This document shows positions 15,142 through 23,773 of a stretch of DNA of 37,275 nt, piece by piece (the first letter of the stretch is position 1; every line of letters starts with the position of its first letter). Position numbers and translations under genes: made by a program. The notes beneath the pieces are model-generated. The model was not told the origin of the DNA. It ran no database searches and saw nothing but the letters and a program-made list of their open reading frames with translations. Source of the DNA: Synechococcaceae bacterium WB8_1B_136 (GTDB lineage Bacteria > Cyanobacteriota > Cyanobacteriia > PCC-6307 > Cyanobiaceae); the NCBI GenBank assembly GCA_010029175.1, contig RGNC01000002.1, positions 1-37,275 of the forward strand. Direction: 5' to 3'.

Positions 15142-18092
15142 CAGACAGCCTCCTGCTGGCGATAGAGCGCGAAGTAGCGGCCACGCCGCTCAATCAGTTC
15201 ATCGTGGGTGCCAACCTCTGCGATGGCACCGTCGTGCAGCATCACGATCTGATCAGCCCTGCGGATGGTGGACAGGCGATGGGTGATGAAGAACACCGTG
15301 CAATGCTGCAGGTTGTCGAGCAAGTTGTCGCACACCCGTCGTTCGGTGTCGTAATCAAGGGCGCTCGTTGCCTCATCGAGCACCAACAAACGAGGCTTGG
15401 ACAGCAGAGTACGTGCCAGAGCCAAGCGTTGTCGCTGCCCCCCGGAGAGGTTGGCGCCCCTCTCACCCACGTTGGCGCTGTAGCCACCGGGCAGATCCAT
15501 GATGAAATCATGAGCACAGGCGAGACGAGCGGCTTCAACGATGGCGTCGCTGGTGGCGTCGGGATCTGTGAGGGCAATATTTTCGGCCACAGACCCTGTG
15601 AACAAGAGGGGCTCCTGGGGAACGATCCCGATCTGACGCCGCAGGGAGTAAAGCTCGACTTTGTCGATGTCATAGCCATCGACGAACACGCGGCCACTGT
15701 TGGGCGAATAGAGGCGAGAGAGCATTTTGGTTAGCGTGCTCTTGCCACTGCCACTCTGGCCCACCACCCCAACAAACGTTCCCGCCGCGATGGTGAGATT
15801 GATGTGGTTCAGAACCAGGGGCGAATTAGGCGCGAAGGAGAAGCAAAGGTCGTCAAAGCGCACTTCCCCATCAATGGGAGGAAGGGGAATTTTGCCCTTA
15901 TCCGCCTCGTCGGATTCTTCGGGTGTGTCCACCACATCCGCCAAGCGCTCAAACGACACCTTCAACTCCTGGATGTTCTGCCAGATCGAGGAGAGACGCA
16001 GCAACGGCTGGGTGACATAGCCGGAGAGAATGCGGAAGGCAATCAACTGACCCAGACTCATTTCACCCTTCAGCACAAGGGTGGCTCCCACCCAGAGCAC
16101 CAGCAGCTGTGACAGCTTCTGGAGTACCTGGGATGTTTCCGTTAGGGCGGTGCCAGTGATGGTCTTCTCAAAGGCCCTGGCGATGTATTTGCTATAGAGG
16201 CTCTGCCATTTCCACCGGCTGATCATCTCCACGTTCTGGGCTTTCACGGTCTGGATGCCGGTGAGCACCTCCACCAGATGGCTCTGGGTGCGGGCATTTT
16301 CCTGGGCCGTATCGCGATACTGGCGACGGAACAGCGGTGCCCCAACCACCGTCAGGCCGATCTGAATCGGCAGCACACACAGGGCGATCAGCGTGAGCAG
16401 CCAGCTGTAGATCACCATCACCACGATGTAGATCACCGAGAAGGCGGTGTCCAGCAGGGTGGTGAGAGCTTGACCCGTGAGGAAATTGCGGATCTTCTCC
16501 AGCTCGGCGATGCGGGTTCCCAACTCCCCCACCGGACGGCGATCGAAGTAGTTCAGCGGCAGGCGCAACAGATGATCGATCACCTCCGATCCAAGGCGCA
16601 AATCAATGCGGTTGGTGGTTTCCGTAAACAGGAAGGTTCTCAGGGCACCGATCAAGCCTTCCAGCATGGTGACCACCACCAGGGCAATGCCCAGCACCTG
16701 GAGCGTATCCAGACTGCGCTGACTGATCACCTTATCGATGATCACCTGAATCAGCAGAGGATTGGCCAAGCTGAACAGCTGAACCACAAACGAGGCCAGC
16801 AGCACCTGAAACAGGATGCCGCGATAGCGACGCAGGGCCGGCCAGAACCAGCTGAAACCAAAACGCTCTTCAGGACTGCCGCTGCGACGCTCCAACAGCA
16901 GCAGCTCGATGCCATCGGGGAAGACCTCGGGCAAGTCTTCGGGGGGAACCACCACCAGGCCATCCCGCGGCGAAGCCACATGCAGACCGCGGGCATTGGC
17001 GGCCTTCACCAGGGCAAAGCCCTCCTTCCAGGGGATGAGCGCCGGTGTCTGGAGGCGGGTGCCCTGACTGGCCTGGACGCGCACGCCACTCACGTGCAGA
17101 CCCATCATCGCGGCGATGTTGCCGCAGAGCTGGAGATCGGGAGCCTGGCCGCGGCGCAAGGCATCGCGCAGGATCTTCTCAATCGCGTCGCGACGGAAGG
17201 GCAACTGCAATTCCGCCGCCAGCATCTGGAAGCAGGCCAGGGTTTCCTCCAGTGGCCCCTCACCGCGCAGCAGCCGGAACGGCACCTGATCGCGCTGACC
17301 GAGATCCAGGCCCGAGGCCAGGGGTGTGCCGCCTGAGGCACTCACAAGATCGCCCCCGATGGCAATGTCAGCGGAAGCTTGCGTCTGCTCGCCGGGCCGA
17401 GACGGACCTTCAAGCGAGGCCAGCCATTCAGCGCCAACGGCAATCAGACGCGGAGGGAGCGGTGGATTGGCTTGCGGCAAACCGGCAGCGGGATTCAGGC
17501 GCGAGCCGATTGGATGCTGGGGCAGGTTGTGACTGGCAGCCAGCAGCACCAGATCCGCCGGGAGCTGAGCCAGCACCTCGGCCTTGGGTTGAATCAGACG
17601 GGCCGAGGCGCGAGCAGCGCTGAACTGCTCCAGCAGGCTGACCCCCTGGCGAGGGTGTGCAGCGAGCAACACCTCCACCAAGGCCACAAGCTCGGCGCTG
17701 AACAGGTGGCTGGCGCACCACTGGGCAAAGCCGGGCTCCGAGGCCAAGAACCGCACCACCAGCGCATCGGGGATGGCCCATGCCCGCACGATCCCCGAGG
17801 CGCTGGCGTCTTCACAGGGTTTGGCTCGCAGCAAGGAGGCCAGACCCACGAACGCGCCAGAGCCGAGCTTCTCCACCGTGAACAGCCGGCCGTGGTCACG
17901 GCTGAGCAGTCGAACCTGGCCCTCGGACAGCAGCAGCACTTCGCTGGGAATCAGGTCAGGCTGGCTGAGGGACTGACCGGTGGAGAACTGGCGCAGCTGC
18001 GCGCTGGACTCCAGCTCTGCGCGTGCCTGGCCGCTGAGGGAGGCGAAAGCTGGATGGGCCTGCAGCAGGTTGGGAGAAGGGGACAGGGTCAT
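15141..18092 (-). CDS. Type I secretion ABC exporter with N-terminal cyclic-nucleotide-binding domain and degenerate C39-like domain
   Basis: About 983 residues, starting at ATG 18092 (MTLSPSPNLL), which overlaps the upstream gene's stop. Residues ~10-140 form a cNMP-binding-type roll (FSTGQSLSQPDLIPSEVLLLSEGQVRLLSRDHGR, AFVGLASLL). A linker follows, then ~280-400 resembles a C39-peptidase-like fold in which the usual Cys (DCGxA) and the active-site His are not found, as in HlyB-type non-cleaving exporters. Six membrane helices span ~420-720 (containing NYFDRRPVGELGTRIAELEKIR). The ATPase has Walker A at 778 (GQSGSGKST), LSGGQ at 882, LLVLDE at about 902-907 and the H-loop His at 938. The substrate is probably an unprocessed C-terminal-signal protein; none is encoded next to it. 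Confidence 0.9.
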   Translation of the reverse strand: MTLSPSPNLLQAHPAFASLSGQARAELESSAQLRQFSTGQSLSQPDLIPSEVLLLSEGQVRLLSRDHGRLFTVEKLGSGAFVGLASLLRAKPCEDASASGIVRAWAIPDALVVRFLASEPGFAQWCASHLFSAELVALVEVLLAAHPRQGVSLLEQFSAARASARLIQPKAEVLAQLPADLVLLAASHNLPQHPIGSRLNPAAGLPQANPPLPPRLIAVGAEWLASLEGPSRPGEQTQASADIAIGGDLVSASGGTPLASGLDLGQRDQVPFRLLRGEGPLEETLACFQMLAAELQLPFRRDAIEKILRDALRRGQAPDLQLCGNIAAMMGLHVSGVRVQASQGTRLQTPALIPWKEGFALVKAANARGLHVASPRDGLVVVPPEDLPEVFPDGIELLLLERRSGSPEERFGFSWFWPALRRYRGILFQVLLASFVVQLFSLANPLLIQVIIDKVISQRSLDTLQVLGIALVVVTMLEGLIGALRTFLFTETTNRIDLRLGSEVIDHLLRLPLNYFDRRPVGELGTRIAELEKIRNFLTGQALTTLLDTAFSVIYIVVMVIYSWLLTLIALCVLPIQIGLTVVGAPLFRRQYRDTAQENARTQSHLVEVLTGIQTVKAQNVEMISRWKWQSLYSKYIARAFEKTITGTALTETSQVLQKLSQLLVLWVGATLVLKGEMSLGQLIAFRILSGYVTQPLLRLSSIWQNIQELKVSFERLADVVDTPEESDEADKGKIPLPPIDGEVRFDDLCFSFAPNSPLVLNHINLTIAAGTFVGVVGQSGSGKSTLTKMLSRLYSPNSGRVFVDGYDIDKVELYSLRRQIGIVPQEPLLFTGSVAENIALTDPDATSDAIVEAARLACAHDFIMDLPGGYSANVGERGANLSGGQRQRLALARTLLSKPRLLVLDEATSALDYDTERRVCDNLLDNLQHCTVFFITHRLSTIRRADQIVMLHDGAIAEVGTHDELIERRGRYFALYRQQEAV

Positions 18093-18907
18093 CGTGGCTG
18101 GGCAGCAGACACCGGGGACAGCAGCAGCGGACGCAGTTGTTGCAGGCGGGCCTCGACGGCCTGCTCGAGCCACTGCTCGAACAACTCCTGGCTCATCTGG
18201 AGCGCCATGGGCTCGTCAAAGCTGGCGGGGGTGAGAGATTCCAGCCGGAACACCAGCCACCACCGCTCAATCTGGAAAGGCTCCTGCACCACTCCCGCCG
18301 GAGCCGTGCGGAGGCGCTCCACCAGCTGGGGATGGGCCTGGGTCAGCGGTACGGGGCCAACGATGCCACGGGTGGCACGTTCGGGACCTTCCGCGTAATT
18401 GGCAGCCAGGTCGGCGAAGTTGGCCTCACCCTCCTGAAGCTGAAGATAGAGCTCGCGGGCCAGGCCCTCATCCTCCAGGCGCAACAGGCTGTACACCACC
18501 CGATCCAGCTGATGCTTGCGCTCCAGGAAGCGGGCTTCGGCCTTGGGCCGGTAGAGCCGCTCGCAATGGCGGTGGATGCGCAGGGGCAACTCCACCTGAA
18601 CGGCGAGGGCCTCGGGGGTGAACAGGTTGGCCACACGGAACCGCTCCAGGGCTTCGCCATCCGGGAGACGCCGCTCCTGGGCGAAACTCACCACGGCCTG
18701 GCGTCGCTCCTCCTCACTGAGGTCTTCTTGGGCCACGGACTCCTGCAGCAGCTGCTGACGGAGGTAGGGCCGCAGCAAACCACACCGGGCCAAGGCTGCC
18801 AGGGCATCCTGCTGAAGATCGAAGCGGGGTGAGGGGGCGAGAGAGCCGTTGGACCATTCACCTTGGGGCGACGGACTGGACAAAACTGGCGCTCTCAACG
18901 GGGCCAT
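18089..18907 (-). CDS. PpiC/parvulin-type peptidylprolyl isomerase linked to type I secretion
   Basis: About 272 residues from ATG 18907. The N-terminal half is helical (LQQDALAALARCGLLRPYLRQQLLQESVAQ), as in SurA/PrsA-like chaperones. Residues ~132-235 form a parvulin-like domain: QLDRVVYSLLRLEDEGLARELYLQL, NFADLAANYAEGPERATRGIVGPVPL, and PFQIERWWLVFRLESL. There is no signal peptide, so it probably acts in the cytoplasm, perhaps holding or presenting the exported protein. Its stop overlaps the exporter start by ATGA, and the exporter overlaps hlyD the same way, giving a tightly coupled three-gene operon. It diverges from queE with only 39 bp between starts. Confidence 0.85.
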   Translation of the reverse strand: MAPLRAPVLSSPSPQGEWSNGSLAPSPRFDLQQDALAALARCGLLRPYLRQQLLQESVAQEDLSEEERRQAVVSFAQERRLPDGEALERFRVANLFTPEALAVQVELPLRIHRHCERLYRPKAEARFLERKHQLDRVVYSLLRLEDEGLARELYLQLQEGEANFADLAANYAEGPERATRGIVGPVPLTQAHPQLVERLRTAPAGVVQEPFQIERWWLVFRLESLTPASFDEPMALQMSQELFEQWLEQAVEARLQQLRPLLLSPVSAAQPR

Positions 18908-18946
18908 GGTGCCATGCCCGGGCGGATCGCCCAATACCTTGATGGG

Positions 18947-19660
18947 ATGACTGAAACGGAAGCCGCACAACCAACTGAAACGAGTGCCGCCGCGCTGATG
19001 GGGGGGCTCCCGGTGGTGGAACGGTTCCACTCTCTGCAGGGAGAGGGAGTCCATGCGGGGCGGAGCGCATTCTTCATCCGGCTCGGCGGTTGCGGAGTGG
19101 GCTGCCAGTGGTGCGACACCAAGCACTCCTGGCCGGAGGCAGCGCACCCCAGGTGCAGCCTGAGCAGTCTGGGCCTGGAGGCGGCCAAGGCGGTGGCAGC
19201 AGGTGCGGCGTTCGTGGTGGTCACCGGGGGCGAGCCACTGCACCATGAGCTGACTGAACTCTGCCGGACGTTGAGACAGCAGATCTGCCGCATCAACGGG
19301 GAGGAGGCGCCGCTCCACCTGGAGACCAGTGGCGTGGATGCGCTCACAGGACGGTTTGACTGGATCACCCTCTCGCCAAAACCACACAAGCCACCAACAG
19401 ATGAGTTACTGGCGGCTTGCGATGAGCTCAAGGTGATCGTGCATGGCCCCCAGGATCTGGACTTCGCGGAACAGATGGCCAGAGCAGCTGCTGACCTGCG
19501 GGGATTAGGCAGAGGCTTCACAAGCCGTGGTGGCCCGACCCTCCTGCTTCAACCTGGCCACAAATGCGAACTGGGGCAACAACTGGCCATCGATCATGTG
19601 AAAGCGAATAGCCGCTGGAGGCTATCCCTGCAGACCCACAAGGTACTGGGTGTTCGCTGA
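18947..19660 (+). CDS. queE: 7-carboxy-7-deazaguanine synthase QueE (radical SAM)
   Basis: About 237 residues from ATG 18947. The radical-SAM cluster motif is CGVGCQWCDTKHSW (C-x3-C-x2-C, as in QueE, where the first spacing is clade-specific). VERFHSLQGEGVHAGRSAFFIRLGGC is the standard QueE N-terminus, and VVVTGGEPL, LETSG and WITLSPKPHK are further family motifs. It converts 6-carboxy-tetrahydropterin to 7-carboxy-7-deazaguanine in the queuosine pathway. queC lies 712 bp downstream on the same strand, separated by the oppositely oriented ecotin gene. An in-frame GTG-type extension upstream overlaps the PPIase gene antisense and was not used. Confidence 0.95.
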   Translation: MTETEAAQPTETSAAALMGGLPVVERFHSLQGEGVHAGRSAFFIRLGGCGVGCQWCDTKHSWPEAAHPRCSLSSLGLEAAKAVAAGAAFVVVTGGEPLHHELTELCRTLRQQICRINGEEAPLHLETSGVDALTGRFDWITLSPKPHKPPTDELLAACDELKVIVHGPQDLDFAEQMARAAADLRGLGRGFTSRGGPTLLLQPGHKCELGQQLAIDHVKANSRWRLSLQTHKVLGVR

Positions 19661-19785
19661 TGGCAACGCAAACGCCCTGCAGATGTTGAGCACGAGAAGT
19701 TCGCGAGCATCACTCATACAAGCACCAACAATTAGGGCTGCCCAATGATTTCACCCCCTTTGCCAGCAACCGTGGGTCGCGTCGG

Positions 19786-20313
19786 TTAGGGCATCAACTG
19801 TGCCGACTGACTCTCGTTCTCTGCCTTCCAAAGCCGCCATCGCACTTCCAGGGGAGCGGGGGCATCCACCACGATCGGGACGCTGACGTTGTAAGGCACC
19901 ACGTAGGGCTTGCCGGCCATGGTGACGAACTTCGACTGGCGTTGATCGCCGGGGCAGGCCATGCGCGTGGAGATCAGCGGGCCCACATGGGTGACGCGGT
20001 AGAGCTCACGCTGGCCTTCCGGCAACCGCTCAGGGCTGATGCGGGCACTGAAGCTATGCAGGTTGCAGTCCACCAGAGCGGTCTGACCCACCAGCAGCTG
20101 CACACGCCAATCGCGCGGGTTGGCGGAGATGTTGGGATCACTGCTGGGACGGAGGACCCCAGGAAGCTGAATCACCCAGCGGCGGTCGCCCGCAACCGGT
20201 TTGGGGTAACCCGTGAGATCCAGGCGGGGAATGGCGCCAGCCCCCAGGGCAGACACCAACACCAGCGTTCCTGCCGCCAACCCTGCACGCAACGCCACAG
20301 CCCCACCAGCCAT
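19786..20313 (-). CDS. eco: Ecotin-family serine protease inhibitor
   Basis: 175 residues with an N-terminal hydrophobic signal-like segment (about residues 7-27), so probably periplasmic. The ecotin core is clear: RWVIQL, WRVQLLVGQTALVDCNLHSF, SKFVTMAGKPYVVPYNVSVPIVVDAP, and VRWRLWKAENE. Cys83 (VDCNLH) and Cys120 (MACP) match the E. coli Cys50-Cys87 disulphide. The reactive loop reads ISTRMACP where E. coli ecotin has STMMACP, so the P1 residue is Arg117 instead of Met, which predicts tighter fit to trypsin-like proteases. ATG at 20313. It is convergent with queE and divergent from queC (58 bp between starts). Confidence 0.9.
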   Translation of the reverse strand: MAGGAVALRAGLAAGTLVLVSALGAGAIPRLDLTGYPKPVAGDRRWVIQLPGVLRPSSDPNISANPRDWRVQLLVGQTALVDCNLHSFSARISPERLPEGQRELYRVTHVGPLISTRMACPGDQRQSKFVTMAGKPYVVPYNVSVPIVVDAPAPLEVRWRLWKAENESQSAQLMP

Positions 20314-20371
20314 CTGGTGGCATCTTGGCGGTGAACCCCAGGGGCGTCAGCCATCTGTCAGCCTCCAAGCC

Positions 20372-21091
20372 ATGAGCAGCGCAACGCTTTCCGCTGGCAC
20401 AGCCGAGCAACCGCCCGGGCAGCAACGGCTCTCCATCGCCCTGCTCTCCGGCGGGCTGGATTCCGCCACCGCCGCCGCCCTCGCCATCGAGGCGGGTGAC
20501 CGGGTGATCGGCCTCTCCTTCGACTACGGCCAGCGCCACCGCCGCGAGCTCCAGGCGGCCGCAGCACTGGCCGAGGACCTCAACCTGGCTGAGCACCACA
20601 CCATCGCCGTGAACCTGGCGGCCTGGGGTGGATCAGCCCTCACCGATGCCGCCATCGCCGTGCCCACCGCTGGCGTGGAGGCCGGAGTGATCCCCAGCAC
20701 CTACGTGCCGGGCCGCAACACCGTGTTCATCGCCCTGGGCCTGAGCCTGGCGGAAGCCCGCGGCGCCAGCCGACTGGTGCTGGGGGTGAATGCCATCGAC
20801 TACTCCGGCTACCCGGACTGCCGCCCCGACTACCTGGCCGCTTATCAGACCCTGGCGGATCTGGCCACCAAGGCCGGCCGCGAGGGCCACGGCGCCAAGC
20901 TCTGGGCGCCCCTGGTGACCTGGAGCAAGACCCGTATCGTGCAGGAGGCCCTGCGGCTGGGTGTGCCGATCGCCAACACCTGGAGCTGCTACAGCGGCGG
21001 CGAACGGCCCTGCGGCCGCTGCGACAGCTGCCGCATCCGCGATGCCGCCCTGATCGAGGCGGGGCGCCCCGACCTGGCCAGCCGCCCGTGA
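20372..21091 (+). CDS. queC: 7-cyano-7-deazaguanine synthase QueC
   Basis: About 239 residues from ATG 20372. It has the PP-loop ATPase motif LLSGGLDSATAAALA near the N-terminus, SFDYGQRHRRELQAA, TYVPGRNTVFIALG, GVNAIDYSGYPDCRPDYL, and a C-terminal zinc site CYSGGERPCGRCDSC (C-x7-C-x2-C-x2-C). It converts 7-carboxy-7-deazaguanine to preQ0 using ATP and ammonia. The stop overlaps the pabB start (GTGA at 21088-21091), so it is translationally coupled to PABA synthesis. The family assignment is firm. Confidence 0.96.
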   Translation: MSSATLSAGTAEQPPGQQRLSIALLSGGLDSATAAALAIEAGDRVIGLSFDYGQRHRRELQAAAALAEDLNLAEHHTIAVNLAAWGGSALTDAAIAVPTAGVEAGVIPSTYVPGRNTVFIALGLSLAEARGASRLVLGVNAIDYSGYPDCRPDYLAAYQTLADLATKAGREGHGAKLWAPLVTWSKTRIVQEALRLGVPIANTWSCYSGGERPCGRCDSCRIRDAALIEAGRPDLASRP

Positions 21092-22398
21092 TCGTTCCCC
21101 GGCGCCTGGAGCTGCCCTGGCGGGACCCAGCCCTGCTGGCCCAGCGGCTGGCCGCCCACTACGGCGCGGAGGGGCTGATCTGGCTGGATGGCGACGGCAC
21201 GGGCCTCGGCCGCCACGCCACCCTCGCCGCCGCCCCCTTGGCCCAGCGGTGTTGCCGCGGCCTGCCGGGATCGGCGGGTGCCCTGGATCCCTTCCAGGCC
21301 CTGCGGCAGCTGGAACCCGGCCACTGGTGTGGCTGGCTCAGCTACGAGGCAGCGGCCTGGGTGGAGCCAGCCGCCCACTGGAAGGCCCACACGATGGCCT
21401 GCCTCTGGCTGGCCCGCCACGATCCGCTGCTGCGCTTCGATCTGATCGAGCGGCGCCTGTGGCTGGAGGGCACGGACCCCGACCGCAACGACGAGCTGGC
21501 CCAACTGGTGGAGGCTGAGGGCCCGGGGCCTGAACCCGGCCAGGGCGATGCCCTGCCGCTGGAGCACTGGCGGTGGCACAGCACCAGCGAGCAGTTTGCC
21601 GCTGGGGTGCAGCGCATCCGCGCCTGGATCGCCGGTGGTGATCTGTTCCAGGCCAACCTCACCGCCTGCTGCGAGCAGGAGCTCCCCGCGGCGGCGTCTG
21701 CCCTGGAGCTCTATCTGCGCCTGCGGCAGGCCAGCCCAGCCCCATTCGCCGGCCTGTTGATCGGCGCGGGCGGCGCCAGGGGCGAAGCCGTGCTCTCCGC
21801 CTCCCCGGAGCGCTTCCTGCAGGTGAGCGCCACTGGCCAGGTGGAGACACGGCCGATCAAGGGCACCCGCCCGCGCCACAGCGATCCCGAGCGGGACGCC
21901 GCGGCGGCCGCTGAACTGGTGTGCAGCCCCAAGGACCGGGCCGAGAACGTGATGATCGTGGATTTGCTGCGCAACGACCTGGGTCGCGTGTGCGTGCCGG
22001 GCTCGGTGCAGGTGCCGCAGCTGGTGGGGCTGGAGAGCTATGCCCAGGTGCATCACCTCACCTCCGTGGTGTGCGGGCAGTTGCGGCCGGCGCTGAGCTG
22101 GGTCGACCTGCTGCAGGCCTGCTGGCCCGGCGGCTCCATCACGGGAGCCCCGAAGCTGCGGGCCTGCCAACGGCTCAGCGCACTGGAGCCGGTGGCCCGC
22201 GGGCCCTACTGCGGCTCGCTGCTGCGGATCAACTGGGATGGCAGCTTCGACAGCAACATCCTGATCCGCTCGCTGCTGCTGCAGGGCCGGCGGCTGCGGG
22301 CCCACGCCGGCTGCGGCATCGTGGCCGACTCCGATCCCCACGCTGAAGCCGAGGAAATGGGCTGGAAACTGCACCCGCTGCTGCGGGCCCTGAGCTGA
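21088..22398 (+). CDS. pabB: Aminodeoxychorismate synthase component I PabB
   Basis: 436 residues from GTG 21088. This is a chorismate-utilising enzyme: VETRPIKGTRPRHSDPERDAAAA contains the PIKGT motif with the Lys that marks PabB rather than TrpE. SPKDRAENVMIVDLLRNDLGRVC, HHLTSVVCGQL, CWPGGSITGAPKLRA and AGCGIVADSDPHAEAEE follow in normal order. It adds ammonia (from PabA-type glutaminase, not encoded here) to chorismate. It overlaps queC by 4 bp upstream and pabC by one base downstream (TGATG), so it forms a tight queC-pabB-pabC set. Confidence 0.94.
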   Translation: MIVPRRLELPWRDPALLAQRLAAHYGAEGLIWLDGDGTGLGRHATLAAAPLAQRCCRGLPGSAGALDPFQALRQLEPGHWCGWLSYEAAAWVEPAAHWKAHTMACLWLARHDPLLRFDLIERRLWLEGTDPDRNDELAQLVEAEGPGPEPGQGDALPLEHWRWHSTSEQFAAGVQRIRAWIAGGDLFQANLTACCEQELPAAASALELYLRLRQASPAPFAGLLIGAGGARGEAVLSASPERFLQVSATGQVETRPIKGTRPRHSDPERDAAAAAELVCSPKDRAENVMIVDLLRNDLGRVCVPGSVQVPQLVGLESYAQVHHLTSVVCGQLRPALSWVDLLQACWPGGSITGAPKLRACQRLSALEPVARGPYCGSLLRINWDGSFDSNILIRSLLLQGRRLRAHAGCGIVADSDPHAEAEEMGWKLHPLLRALS

Positions 22399-23240
22399 TG
22401 GCCATCGCCTGGATCGATGGCCGCTGGGGCGATCCCGCCCACCTGGGGCTGCCCCTGCTGGATCGCGGCCTCCAGCTGGCCGACGGGTTGTTTGAAACGC
22501 TGCTGATCAGCGGCGGCCAGCCGCGGTTGCTGGCACAGCACCTGGCGCGCTGGCGGCACTCCGCCCGGCTGCTGGGCATGGATCCACCGCCGAGCGACGC
22601 CCAGCTGCAGCCCCTGATCGCCGAGGCCATCGCCCGCTGCCCGCTGGCCCCAGGCGGCAGCGGGGCCCTGCGCCTCAACTGGAGCCGCGGCCAGCCTGAG
22701 GCCCAGGGCGAGGGCCCCTCCGCCAGGGGCATTGCCTTACCGGCGCCGGACGAGCCCCCCCTGCGTCACCGTTTCTGGCTGCAGCTGAGCGCCTGCACCC
22801 CCACGTTCACGCCGCTTACGGCGATGGTGAGTCGCCAGGAGCGCCGCAACGCCAACAGCCTGCTGAGCCGGTGCAAGACCTTCGCCTACGGCCAGGCGAT
22901 CCAGGCCCGCCGCGAAGCCCGCGAGGCAGGGGTCGACGAGGCACTGCTGCTCAGCACCTCCGGCGAACTCTGCTGCGGCACCACCGCCAACCTGCTGGTG
23001 CTGCGCCAGGGCCGCTGGCTGACACCGCCCCTGACCAGCGGCTGCCTGCCGGGGGTGATGCGCCAGCGAGCCCTGGAGCTGGGGTTGGCTCGGGAGACCA
23101 GCTTGACGGCCGAACCGCAACCGGGCGACCGCTGGCTGCTGATCAACAGCCTGAGCTGTCGCCCCATCGTGGCCCTGCAGGGCCAGAACCTGGCCTCGCT
23201 CGACAACCCCGAGGCGTTCTGGACTCAGTTGCAGCCCTGA
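22398..23240 (+). CDS. pabC: Aminodeoxychorismate lyase PabC (class IV PLP enzyme)
   Basis: 280 residues. Class IV aminotransferase fold: LLDRGLQLADGLFETLLI at the start, R-x-N-W-S-R in the middle, LSRCKTFAYGQAIQARREA with the PLP Lys at residue 160, and LSTSGELCCGTTANLLVL then LPGVMRQRAL. It releases pyruvate from aminodeoxychorismate to give p-aminobenzoate. The direct overlap with pabB (TGATG) supports lyase rather than branched-chain or D-amino-acid aminotransferase activity, which share this fold. The 3' end overlaps the convergent secreted-protein gene by 16 bp. Confidence 0.88.
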   Translation: MAIAWIDGRWGDPAHLGLPLLDRGLQLADGLFETLLISGGQPRLLAQHLARWRHSARLLGMDPPPSDAQLQPLIAEAIARCPLAPGGSGALRLNWSRGQPEAQGEGPSARGIALPAPDEPPLRHRFWLQLSACTPTFTPLTAMVSRQERRNANSLLSRCKTFAYGQAIQARREAREAGVDEALLLSTSGELCCGTTANLLVLRQGRWLTPPLTSGCLPGVMRQRALELGLARETSLTAEPQPGDRWLLINSLSCRPIVALQGQNLASLDNPEAFWTQLQP

Positions 23241-23692
23241 GTGGAGATCCGGTAGGTGAAGCCCGTGGCCGCCTGATCAGCGCTGGCGCCGATCTTGAAG
23301 TTGAGCTGGCTCACGGTTTTGCCGGGCACCGCCGGGATGCTCCACTGGCGGCCGGTGCCCACCTGGGGGGCATACGACTCATTGATCACCTGCAGGTTGG
23401 AACCATCGGTGAACTTCAGGTAGCCCTGAATCGGATAGGTGGCACTCACCGAGGAATCAGCGGTGAAGAAGAACTTGTAGCTGCCATAGGGCTGGGTCAC
23501 GAAGAAATCGGTGTTCCAGTTCGGGCGACCGAAGGGGTTGCCAGGGCCGATGGTCTTGGTGACGACCGGAGTGACGCCATTGCCTCCCACGGGGGACAGG
23601 AACTGACAGCGCTGGGCCCAGGCGGGAGCGGACGATGCCAGGAGGGCGCAGCTGCCGGCGCAGAAGCTGAGCAGACGGGTGGAGAAGGCCAT
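23225..23692 (-). CDS. Secreted hypothetical protein
   Basis: 155 residues with a clean signal peptide ending ASSAPAWAQ (cleavage likely after residue 26). The mature part is beta-rich, with NWNTDFFVTQPYGSYKFFFTADSS, YPIQGYLKFTDGS, and GKTVSQLNFKIGASADQAATGFTYRIS. Two Cys, near the start and end of the mature protein, may form a disulphide. I do not recognise a named family, though the pattern is that of small periplasmic or surface proteins of picocyanobacteria. It is divergent from the APC permease and overlaps the pabC 3' end by 16 bp. Confidence 0.75.
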   Translation of the reverse strand: MAFSTRLLSFCAGSCALLASSAPAWAQRCQFLSPVGGNGVTPVVTKTIGPGNPFGRPNWNTDFFVTQPYGSYKFFFTADSSVSATYPIQGYLKFTDGSNLQVINESYAPQVGTGRQWSIPAVPGKTVSQLNFKIGASADQAATGFTYRISTQGCN

Positions 23693-23773
23693 GGCCTGAG
23701 GCAGAAGACAAGCCCCCCCTACTTAGCAGCAAATCGATGCAGCATGGGGCTCTTCTGAGCCCCACTCGGCTCC

